Made by a program: the position numbers and the translations under genes. Positions 42,615 to 48,876 of a DNA stretch of 48,876 bases are shown here, piece after piece. The stretch is from Proteiniborus sp. DW1 (GTDB lineage: Bacteria; Bacillota; Clostridia; Tissierellales; Proteiniboraceae). The stretch is from assembly GCF_900095305.1 (NCBI RefSeq), contig NZ_FMDO01000049.1, positions 1-48,876 on the forward strand, written 5' to 3'. How positions within the stretch are numbered: the stretch's first letter is position 1; every line of letters begins with the position of its first letter. Under the pieces are notes generated by a model. The model made no database searches and was not told where the DNA came from. It saw nothing but the letters and a program-made list of their open reading frames with translations.

Positions 42615-42923
42615 TTATAAAACTTCACCACATTTTTTGCAGACTCTTACTTTATCACCGTTTTCTAAAACTTTATATCCAACTCTAACGCCTGTCTTAT
42701 CTTTATTACAGTATAACATCACGTTTGACACATGAATTGGTCCTTCTTGGTGTATTATTCCACCTGGTTGCATTTGTCCCTTTGGTTTTTGATGCTTTGT
42801 AAGCATATTTACACCTTCTACAATTACTCTATCTTCCTTTGGCATAGCAGTAAGAATTTTTCCTTTTTTTCCTTTATCTTTACCTGAAATAACTACTACT
42901 GTGTCACCTTTTTTAACATGCAT
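42615..42923 (-). CDS. rplX: 50S ribosomal protein L24
   Basis: A 102-residue L24 with a KOW domain ([22 protein letters not shown]), which starts 50S assembly. The C-terminal part ends [20 protein letters not shown] and [11 protein letters not shown], with three cysteines that could bind zinc, as in several Clostridial L24 proteins. AGGAGGTGTAGAC precedes the ATG. Confidence 0.97.
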   Translation of the reverse strand: MHVKKGDTVVVISGKDKGKKGKILTAMPKEDRVIVEGVNMLTKHQKPKGQMQPGGIIHQEGPIHVSNVMLYCNKDKTGVRVGYKVLENGDKVRVCKKCGEVL

Positions 42924-42938
42924 TGTCTACACCTCCTC

Positions 42939-43307
42939 TTATAACACTTCAGGTGCTAGTGATATTATCTTCATGAAGTTACCTTCTCTTAATTCTCTTG
43001 TAACTGGTCCGAAAATACGAGTACCTATTGGTGATTTATCATCTTTTATTATAACAGCTGCATTCTCATCAAATTTAATGTAGCTTCCGTCTTGTCTTCT
43101 AACACCTTTTTTACTTCTAACGATTACAGCCTTAACTATATCTCCTTTTTTAACAACACCACCTGGTGTTGCACTTTTAACAGTAGCTACTACTACATCG
43201 CCTATGTTAGCATATTTTCTACGTGTTCCACCTAAAACTTTTATAATCAATAATTCTTTAGCTCCAGAATTATCTCCGACTTTCATACGTGATTCTTGTT
43301 GTAACAT
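42939..43307 (-). CDS. rplN: 50S ribosomal protein L14
   Basis: A 122-residue L14 located at the subunit interface. Recognised by [59 protein letters not shown] and [28 protein letters not shown]. Typical length; 15 bp to rplX. Confidence 0.98.
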   Translation of the reverse strand: MLQQESRMKVGDNSGAKELLIIKVLGGTRRKYANIGDVVVATVKSATPGGVVKKGDIVKAVIVRSKKGVRRQDGSYIKFDENAAVIIKDDKSPIGTRIFGPVTRELREGNFMKIISLAPEVL

Positions 43308-43337
43308 TTATTACCCTCCTTTCGTCGATACCAAGGA

Positions 43338-43592
43338 TTATTTTGCTTTCTCTATTATCTCAACTAGTCTCCATCTTTTTTCTCTACTTAATGGTCTAGT
43401 TTCCATTATCTTAACTTTATCGCCTATTCGGCATTCATTGTTTTCATCATGTGCTTTAAATTTTGTAGTTCTTTTAACCATTTTTCCGTATAAAGGATGT
43501 GCTACAAATGTTTCAATGGCAACTACTATTGTCTTATCCATTTTGTCGCTAACAACTCGACCTATTCTAACCTTCCTATTACCTCTTTCCAT
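43338..43592 (-). CDS. rpsQ: 30S ribosomal protein S17
   Basis: An 84-residue S17 (OB fold). Recognised by [39 protein letters not shown], and [23 protein letters not shown]. It binds helices 7 and 11 of 16S rRNA. GGAGGGCC precedes the ATG. Confidence 0.98.
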   Translation of the reverse strand: MERGNRKVRIGRVVSDKMDKTIVVAIETFVAHPLYGKMVKRTTKFKAHDENNECRIGDKVKIMETRPLSREKRWRLVEIIEKAK

Positions 43593-43618
43593 TAGGTTGG
43601 CCCTCCTTTCCCGTTAAG

Positions 43619-43822
43619 CTATGCGTTAATCTGTTTTATTTCTCTTTCTCTTATTATTGTCTTAACACGCGCAATATCTTTTCTAACAGATTTAATTCTC
43701 ATTGGGTTATCAAGCTGTCCTGTAGCTAATTGAAATCTTAAATTAAACAGTTCAGCCTTTAAATCGTTAAGTTTGTTATCAAGTTCTTGAGCAGTCATTT
43801 GACGAATTTCATTAGCTTTCAT
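43619..43822 (-). CDS. rpmC: 50S ribosomal protein L29
   Basis: A 67-residue L29: [40 protein letters not shown], then the basic [18 protein letters not shown]. It sits at the exit tunnel near the SRP and trigger-factor site. The ATG at 43822 lies inside the last codons of rplP (11-bp overlap) with GAGGGTGGTG upstream. Confidence 0.96.
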   Translation of the reverse strand: MKANEIRQMTAQELDNKLNDLKAELFNLRFQLATGQLDNPMRIKSVRKDIARVKTIIREREIKQINA

Positions 43823-44255
43823 TAGCTTCACCACCCTCTTCAATTACATCTTGTCGAGTGACAAATTTAGTTTTAATCGGTAATTTATGTGCCGCTAGTC
43901 TCATTGCCTCTCTAGCAGTTTCTTCTGGAACTCCTGCCATTTCGAATAATACTCTTCCTGGTTTAACTACTGCTACCCAGTATTCTGGTGAACCTTTACC
44001 AGAACCCATACGAGTTTCAGCAGGTTTTTGAGTTATTGGCTTATCCGGAAATATTTTTATCCAGATCTTACCGCCCCTCTTAACATATCTTGTCATCGCT
44101 CTTCTTGCTGCTTCTATTTGATTGGATGAAATCCAAGCTGGTTCTAATGCTTGCAATCCATATTCACCGTAAGAAATCTTATTGCCTCGAGTAGCTTTAC
44201 CTGTCATTCTTCCTCTTTGTACTCTACGGCGTTTTACTCTTTTAGGCATTAACAT
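43812..44255 (-). CDS. rplP: 50S ribosomal protein L16
   Basis: A 147-residue L16, needed for the A site and peptidyl transferase centre. Recognised by [74 protein letters not shown]. The reading frame starts MLMPKR with GGAGG eight bases before the first ATG; the family-typical Met is two codons later. The C-terminus (EEGGEANES) is slightly extended and overlaps rpmC. Confidence 0.97.
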   Translation of the reverse strand: MLMPKRVKRRRVQRGRMTGKATRGNKISYGEYGLQALEPAWISSNQIEAARRAMTRYVKRGGKIWIKIFPDKPITQKPAETRMGSGKGSPEYWVAVVKPGRVLFEMAGVPEETAREAMRLAAHKLPIKTKFVTRQDVIEEGGEANES

Positions 44256-44281
44256 ATTAACTTCCTCCTTCCTACACTACT

Positions 44282-44950
44282 TTATTTCTCAGCAACCTCT
44301 TCTTTTTGTTCTACCTTTGCAGTAGGAAGAACCTCACCCTTGTATATCCAAACTTTAACACCTAGCTTTCCATATGTTGTGTCAGCTTCTGCAAATCCAT
44401 AGCTTATATCTGCTCTTAAAGTTTGAAGAGGTATTGTTCCTTCACTATATCCTTCTGTTCTAGCCATATCTGCACCACCAAGTCTTCCAGATACAGCTGT
44501 TTTAATTCCCTTTGCTCCTGATCTCATAGTTCTTTGAATAGCTTGCTTCATAGCTCTTCTAAAAGATACTCTTCGCTCAAGTTGGCTTGCAATATTTTCA
44601 GCAACTAATTGTGCGTCTAACTCAGGAACTTTTATTTCTTCAACGTTCACAGTTACATTTTTCTTAGTTAACTTCTCTAGATTTTTTCTTAGCTCTTCTA
44701 CTCCTTGACCGCCTTTACCTATAACCATACCTGGTTTAGCAGTGTTTACAGTAACTTTAACTCTATTAGCTGCTCTTTCTATTTCAATTCTTGATATTCC
44801 AGAAGTAAACAATTGTTTTTTTACAAACTCACGTATTTTATTATCTTCTACTAGAAGATCTCCGAACTGTCTACTATCAGCATACCATTTTGAATCCCAA
44901 TCTTTTATTATACCTACTCTCAATCCATGTGGATTAACTTTTTGACCCAT
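44282..44950 (-). CDS. rpsC: 30S ribosomal protein S3
   Basis: A 222-residue S3. It starts [20 protein letters not shown], has the KH domain [21 protein letters not shown], and the C-terminal [31 protein letters not shown]. It lines the mRNA entry channel. Complete; AAGGAGGG precedes the ATG. Confidence 0.98.
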   Translation of the reverse strand: MGQKVNPHGLRVGIIKDWDSKWYADSRQFGDLLVEDNKIREFVKKQLFTSGISRIEIERAANRVKVTVNTAKPGMVIGKGGQGVEELRKNLEKLTKKNVTVNVEEIKVPELDAQLVAENIASQLERRVSFRRAMKQAIQRTMRSGAKGIKTAVSGRLGGADMARTEGYSEGTIPLQTLRADISYGFAEADTTYGKLGVKVWIYKGEVLPTAKVEQKEEVAEK

Positions 44951-44968
44951 CTGTTTATCCCTCCTTTT

Positions 44969-45304
44969 CTATTCTCTCTCTCTTAGTACGATTCCAATGT
45001 GACTTGTTCTTTTTAGAATTGGATACGCTCTACCTTGTGATCTCGGTCTCCATCTCTTTAGCGTAGGTCCTTGATTACCGTAAGCTTCGTGCACATATAG
45101 TTTTTCTCTATCCATATCAAAATTATTTTCAGCATTTGCAATAGCTGAACTAAGAACTTTCTCTAACTCTTTAGCGCCTCTCTTAGGTGTGAATTTTAAG
45201 ATAGCAAGTGCTTCATCAACGTTCTTGCCTCTTATTTCAGCAGCCACTAAGTTCACCTTTCTTGGTGCAATACGAATATATTTGGCGATAGCTCTAGCTT
45301 CCAC
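44969..45304 (-). CDS. rplV: 50S ribosomal protein L22
   Basis: A 111-residue L22 whose beta-hairpin forms part of the exit tunnel. Recognised by [40 protein letters not shown] and [19 protein letters not shown], the last being the hairpin changed in some macrolide-resistant mutants; no unusual residue is obvious. 18 bp to rpsC. Confidence 0.98.
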   Translation of the reverse strand: MEARAIAKYIRIAPRKVNLVAAEIRGKNVDEALAILKFTPKRGAKELEKVLSSAIANAENNFDMDREKLYVHEAYGNQGPTLKRWRPRSQGRAYPILKRTSHIGIVLRERE

Positions 45305-45325
45305 TCGAAGTTCCCTCCTTCTTAC

Positions 45326-45610
45326 TTACTTTCTAACTGATGTTGTTTTTTCTGAACCTGCGTGTCCTTTAAATGTTCTAGTAGGAGCAAATTCACCTAG
45401 CTTGTGACCTACCATGTCTTCTGTTATATATACTGGTACATGTTTTCTTCCATCATGTACAGCTATAGTGTGTCCTATCATTTGCGGAAATATAGTTGAA
45501 CGACGTGACCATGTCTTAATAACTTTCTTTTCATTTTTAGCATTTAATTCTTCAACTTTTTTTAGTAAATGATCGTCGCAAAATGGTCCTTTTTTAAGGG
45601 ATCTACCCAT
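45326..45610 (-). CDS. rpsS: 30S ribosomal protein S19
   Basis: A 94-residue S19 in the 30S head. Recognised by [73 protein letters not shown]. It follows rplB by 78 bp, the widest gap in this part of the operon; nothing is seen in the gap except AGGAGGAAC before the ATG. Confidence 0.98.
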   Translation of the reverse strand: MGRSLKKGPFCDDHLLKKVEELNAKNEKKVIKTWSRRSTIFPQMIGHTIAVHDGRKHVPVYITEDMVGHKLGEFAPTRTFKGHAGSEKTTSVRK

Positions 45611-45688
45611 TTAAGTTCCTCCTCCCAATGCGATATTATTTGTTCTTTTATAAGCATAAGCCGAGGCCGATTAATCAATTTAAGAAGA

Positions 45689-46519
45689 TTATTTCTTTCT
45701 CGCTCTAACGATATATTGATTTGATTTTTTGTTTTTCTTACGAGTCTTGTATCCTAATGCTGGTTTACCCCATGGTGTTACAGGAGATGGTCTACCTATA
45801 CCTGTTCTTCCTTCACCACCACCGTGTGGGTGATCGTTAGGGTTCATAACGCTACCTCTAACTGTTGGTCTAAAGCCCATGTGTCTCTTTCTTCCAGCTT
45901 TACCTACTGTTATATTTTCATGGTCTATGTTTCCTACTTGACCTATTGTTGCTCTACATTCTACTCTAATTAGTCTAAATTCACCAGATGGTAGTTTAAC
46001 AGTAGCATAGTTTCCTTCTTTACCCATAAGCTGTGCTTCGTTTCCAGCTGATCTAACTAGCTGTCCGCCTTTTCCAGCTTTTAATTCTATATTATGGATT
46101 ATTGTACCTACTGGTATATTTCCTAATGGTAGTGCATTACCTACTTTAATATCTGCATCTGGACCTGATTCTATTACATCTCCAACTTTTAAACCAAGTG
46201 GAGCAATTATATATCTTTTCTCTCCATCAGCATAGTTTATTAATGCAATGTTTGCTGTTCTGTTTGGATCATACTCTATTGCAGCTACCTTTCCAGGTAT
46301 GCCATCTTTATTTCTTTTGAAATCAATTATTCTATATTTTCTTTTAGCTCCGCCGCCTCTGTGTCTAACTGTAATCTTTCCGTGGGCGTTTCTTCCCGCT
46401 TGTCTATTTAAGCTTACAACTAATGACTTTTCAGGCTCTTTTTTTGTTATTTCTTCAAATGTTGAAACAGTCATTTGTCTAATTGCAGGCGAAGTCGCTT
46501 TGTATTTCTTGATACCCAT
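45689..46519 (-). CDS. rplB: 50S ribosomal protein L2
   Basis: A 276-residue L2, essential for peptidyl transfer and subunit joining. Recognised by [55 protein letters not shown], and the C-terminal [43 protein letters not shown] containing the conserved His. Full length; 31 bp to rplW. Confidence 0.99.
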   Translation of the reverse strand: MGIKKYKATSPAIRQMTVSTFEEITKKEPEKSLVVSLNRQAGRNAHGKITVRHRGGGAKRKYRIIDFKRNKDGIPGKVAAIEYDPNRTANIALINYADGEKRYIIAPLGLKVGDVIESGPDADIKVGNALPLGNIPVGTIIHNIELKAGKGGQLVRSAGNEAQLMGKEGNYATVKLPSGEFRLIRVECRATIGQVGNIDHENITVGKAGRKRHMGFRPTVRGSVMNPNDHPHGGGEGRTGIGRPSPVTPWGKPALGYKTRKKNKKSNQYIVRARKK

Positions 46520-46550
46520 TTATTTCCCTCCTCTTACTTGCAATTAAGAA

Positions 46551-46841
46551 TTACATGCCTTCAAAGAACTCTATGCCTTTACTATCTTTAGTAAGGGTAA
46601 CAATTGCTTTTTTCCAATCCGGTCTTTTACCCTCATGAATTCCTTGTCTTTTCACTTTACCTTCCATAAGCATAGTGTTTACCTTTTCAACCTTTACTCC
46701 AAAAATCTTTTCAATAGCATTTTTGATTTCCGTTTTATTGGCTTTTTTATCTACAACAAAGGTATATTTACCTTCTGCCATATCATTCATACTTCTTTCT
46801 GTTACTACTGGTTTTCTTATGATGTCGTGTGGATTACGCAT
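46551..46841 (-). CDS. rplW: 50S ribosomal protein L23
   Basis: A 96-residue L23, docking site for trigger factor and SRP at the tunnel exit. Recognised by [52 protein letters not shown]. Its ATG shares one base with the rplD stop (TAATG), so translation is coupled. Confidence 0.97.
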   Translation of the reverse strand: MRNPHDIIRKPVVTERSMNDMAEGKYTFVVDKKANKTEIKNAIEKIFGVKVEKVNTMLMEGKVKRQGIHEGKRPDWKKAIVTLTKDSKGIEFFEGM

Positions 46842-47464
46842 TATGCATACACCTCCTCCACTTTTTTAACAGCATCCTTAGTTATGATGAATGAATCGTA
46901 TTTAAGAATGTCATATACATTAAGAGTATTTGTTAAGCTAGTTTGAACTCCTGGTATATTTCTTGCTGACTTAATTACATTTTCATTCTTTTCAGCCATA
47001 ACGATTAATGCCTTTTTGCTAGAATTTATGTTCTTTAAGATATTTACCATATCTTTTGTTTTAGGTTGAGTTAGATTTAATTCATCTAATACAATAATTT
47101 CTTTGTTTTCAACCTTTGAGCTTAATGCGCTCTTCATAGCTAATCTCTTAACCTTTTTAGGAATAGCATAGCTATAATCTCTTGGTTTTGGAGCAAATAC
47201 TACTCCACCACCTATCCATTGAGGTGCTCTTATGCTTCCTTGACGAGCTCTACCTGTTCCTTTTTGTCTCCAAGGTTTTCTTCCTCCACCTCTTACTTCT
47301 GCTCTTGTTTTAGCTGATTGAGTACCTTGTCTTTTATTTGCAAGCTGGTTCTTTACAGCTTCGTATAAAACGTGTTGGTTTACTTCAACTCCAAATACCG
47401 CATCGCTTAACTCTATATCACCAATTTGTTGGCCTGATACATTATATAAAGCTACCTTTGGCAT
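46841..47464 (-). CDS. rplD: 50S ribosomal protein L4
   Basis: A 207-residue L4 (L4/L1e family). Visible: [20 protein letters not shown], the tunnel loop [38 protein letters not shown], and [16 protein letters not shown]. In E. coli L4 represses the S10 operon via its leader; in Firmicutes this is not established. Overlaps rplW by 1 bp. Confidence 0.98.
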   Translation of the reverse strand: MPKVALYNVSGQQIGDIELSDAVFGVEVNQHVLYEAVKNQLANKRQGTQSAKTRAEVRGGGRKPWRQKGTGRARQGSIRAPQWIGGGVVFAPKPRDYSYAIPKKVKRLAMKSALSSKVENKEIIVLDELNLTQPKTKDMVNILKNINSSKKALIVMAEKNENVIKSARNIPGVQTSLTNTLNVYDILKYDSFIITKDAVKKVEEVYA

Positions 47465-47488
47465 CTAACTTCCTCCTTTCCTAAGAAC

Positions 47489-48121
47489 TTACTTTGAAGC
47501 CTTTACAGATTCTTTTATTGTAATTAGTCCGCCTTTTGGTCCTGGAACAGCACCTTTAACTAATATGAAGTTCTTCTCTGCATCTACTCTTATAACTTCT
47601 AGGTTTTGTACTGTTACTCTCTCATGTCCCATGTGACCAGGCATTTTCTTGCCCTTAAATATTCTCGATGGAGTAGCTGAACCACCCATTGAACCTATTC
47701 CTCTATGATATTTAGAACCGTGTGACATAGGTCCTCTACCTTGGTTATGTCTCTTAATAGCACCTTGGAATCCCTTACCCTTAGATATTCCAGTTGCATC
47801 TACTCTATCTCCTGCTGAGAATACATCAGCTTTTATTTCTTGGCCTATTTCATAAGCATCTATATCATCAACTCTAATTTCTTTTAAATATCTTTTAGCT
47901 TCTGTACTTGCCTTTTCAAAGTGGCCTTTTAATGGTTTATTAACTCTTTTTTCTTTAACATCACCATAGCCTACTTGGATTGCATTGTAACCGTCTTTTT
48001 CTACGGTTTTTTTCTGAACAACTTTTATTGGACCAACTTCGATTACTGTAACCGGAATTACTATTCCTTCCTCAGTAAATACTTGTGTCATTCCAATCTT
48101 TTTACCTAATATACTTTTCAT
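47489..48121 (-). CDS. rplC: 50S ribosomal protein L3
   Basis: A 210-residue L3 starting [20 protein letters not shown]. The ATG at 48121 has AGGAGGTGTAAAG upstream, so the longer frame upstream is not used. The extended loop near the peptidyl transferase centre is seen in [47 protein letters not shown]. It initiates 50S assembly. About 90 bp separate it from rpsJ. Confidence 0.98.
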   Translation of the reverse strand: MKSILGKKIGMTQVFTEEGIVIPVTVIEVGPIKVVQKKTVEKDGYNAIQVGYGDVKEKRVNKPLKGHFEKASTEAKRYLKEIRVDDIDAYEIGQEIKADVFSAGDRVDATGISKGKGFQGAIKRHNQGRGPMSHGSKYHRGIGSMGGSATPSRIFKGKKMPGHMGHERVTVQNLEVIRVDAEKNFILVKGAVPGPKGGLITIKESVKASK

Positions 48122-48211
48122 CTTTACACCTCCTGAAATCTTACAGCGGATTACACTTTCGTGCAATCATACTAAGCAGAGTGTATTTATTTTAATTCTC
48201 TACTTGTATTC

Positions 48212-48523
48212 TTATAATTTAATTTCAATGTCTACACCTGCTGGTAGATTAAGTTTCATTAATGAATCTACTGTTTTTGGTGTAGGATTTAAGATATCGA
48301 TTAATCTCTTATGAGTTCTTTGCTCAAACTGCTCTCTAGAATCCTTATACTTGTGAACAGCTCTTAGTATTGTTATGATTTGTTTTTCAGTTGGTAGTGG
48401 AATTGGGCCTGAAACATTTGCTCCTGTTCTTTTTGCAGTTTCCACAATTTTTTGTGCTGACACATCAAGAATTTCATGATCATAAGCTTTTAATCTGATT
48501 CTTATTTTTTGTTTGTTTGACAT
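48212..48523 (-). CDS. rpsJ: 30S ribosomal protein S10
   Basis: A 103-residue S10: [20 protein letters not shown], the loop [39 protein letters not shown] and the end [11 protein letters not shown]. It is a 30S head protein and, as NusE, part of transcription antitermination complexes. First gene of the S10-spc-alpha supercluster, behind a structured leader; AAGGAGGG precedes the ATG. Confidence 0.98.
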   Translation of the reverse strand: MSNKQKIRIRLKAYDHEILDVSAQKIVETAKRTGANVSGPIPLPTEKQIITILRAVHKYKDSREQFEQRTHKRLIDILNPTPKTVDSLMKLNLPAGVDIEIKL

Positions 48524-48542
48524 TAAAATTCCCTCCTTACTA

Positions 48543-48709
48543 TCGCATGTTTTGATTTACATGCGACAACGAGCGCCGATACACTTAACCGGGTGTTTTG
48601 TGGTTTTTTGTGCACAGCTATCCCTTGTCGCCCGAGTCTAAGCCGGACATTCTCCGCAAAAATTCCCTTATTAATTTTTTAATAAGCAACCTCTTGCTTC
48701 ATCGCATGT
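48543..48709 (-). promoter_or_regulatory. S10 leader with alternative pairings
   Basis: In the minus-strand leader ACATGCGA (48702-48709), TCGCATGT (48559-48566) and ACATGCGA (48543-48550) follow one another. The middle element can pair with either outer one: locally as an 8-bp hairpin that ends 8 bases before the rpsJ Shine-Dalgarno, or over 140 nt with the 5' copy. Between them lie CTTATTAA-aaaa-TTAATAAG and several small stems (GCAA-gagg-TTGC, CGGA-gaatg-TCCG). This suggests a two-state control element. Confidence 0.6.
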
Positions 48710-48726
48710 CAACTACATACCATAAT

Positions 48727-48755
48727 ATTTTATATTATATTAAGCCAAAACTCAA
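48727..48755 (-). promoter_or_regulatory. Promoter of the S10-spc-alpha supercluster
   Basis: TTGAGT (48750-48755), 17 bp, TAAAAT (48727-48732) on the minus strand, giving a leader of about 200 nt before rpsJ. Confidence 0.65.
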
Positions 48756-48833
48756 GTACTTTATCTAATTTTTTTCATTTTTTAAGTAATTTTTATGATG
48801 TTTATTTTTTTCCAATTTTTTATCATATTAGAC

Positions 48834-48864
48834 ATTAAAAGAAGGGGATCCCCCCTCTTTTAAT
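48834..48864 (-). terminator. Terminator of the gene upstream of rpsJ (outside the window)
   Basis: ATTAAAAGA-GGGG...CCCC-TCTTTTAAT forms a long, nearly perfect hairpin. Its T-rich 3' arm is typical of AT-rich Firmicutes; the preceding gene (often tuf or fusA) is not in the window. Confidence 0.75.
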
Positions 48865-48876
48865 ATCTGCATTTAT

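Overview
The window is about 48.9 kb of an AT-rich Firmicutes chromosome. It looks like an endospore-forming member of the Clostridia: there is a cwlD homologue, a glmS ribozyme, cysteine-rich (zinc-binding) S4, S14, L36 and adenylate kinase, strong AGGAGG ribosome binding sites, many TTG/GTG starts, and the gene order rplQ-ecfA1-ecfA2-ecfT-truA-rplM-rpsI. I cannot fix the genus; an affinity to Tissierellales/Peptostreptococcales-type Clostridia is only a guess.

Layout. 1-5.3 kb: a SAM methyltransferase behind a consensus promoter, tandem operator-like repeats and an attenuator; then a catecholate-type siderophore ABC importer (binding lipoprotein, two permeases, ATPase) under a Fur box. 5.5-7.4 kb: yaaA, then an apparently gene-free stretch bracketed by oppositely oriented clusters of a 25-bp AGACA...TGTCT repeat. 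7.4-9.4 kb: lipA-lplA for lipoate synthesis and salvage. 9.6-12.2 kb: accessory small genes, including a helix-turn-helix/TPR regulator followed after 3 bp by a 48-codon secreted-peptide gene, which looks like an RRNPP-type quorum-sensing pair. 12.3-18.3 kb: an ABC-F protein with one degenerate ATP site, a YedE/TusA/DUF3343 selenium-sulfur carrier cluster, an NlpC/P60-like protein, a SpoU-type RNA methyltransferase and an AI-2E-family transporter. 18.5-20.6 kb: PAP2 phosphatase, an intergenic cluster of DnaA boxes, cwlD (ribosome binding site inside a long hairpin) and a zinc-ribbon protein. 20.7-23.1 kb: glmS with its ribozyme. 23.6-26.2 kb: a less AT-rich block with LemA, a lipoprotein and an orphan AgrC-like histidine kinase. 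26.4-28.35 kb: two direct copies of a roughly 550-bp repeat with terminator-like ends, flanking a lipoprotein gene. 28.3-48.9 kb: the housekeeping block rpsI-rplM, truA-ecfT-ecfA2-ecfA1, and the complete S10-spc-alpha ribosomal supercluster from rpsJ to rplQ with secY, adk, map, infA and rpoA, all on the minus strand.

How the parts work together. The right 20 kb makes the ribosome, RNA polymerase alpha subunit, Sec translocon and energizing module of a vitamin transporter. The left half is a mosaic of short transcription units for iron uptake, lipoate, sulfur/selenium handling and cell-wall work, mixed with regulatory systems and repeats. The most interesting parts are the regulator/peptide pair, the DnaA-box cluster far from any visible dnaA, the R1/R2 repeat modules, and several RNA leaders with mutually exclusive pairings (methyltransferase leader, S10 leader).
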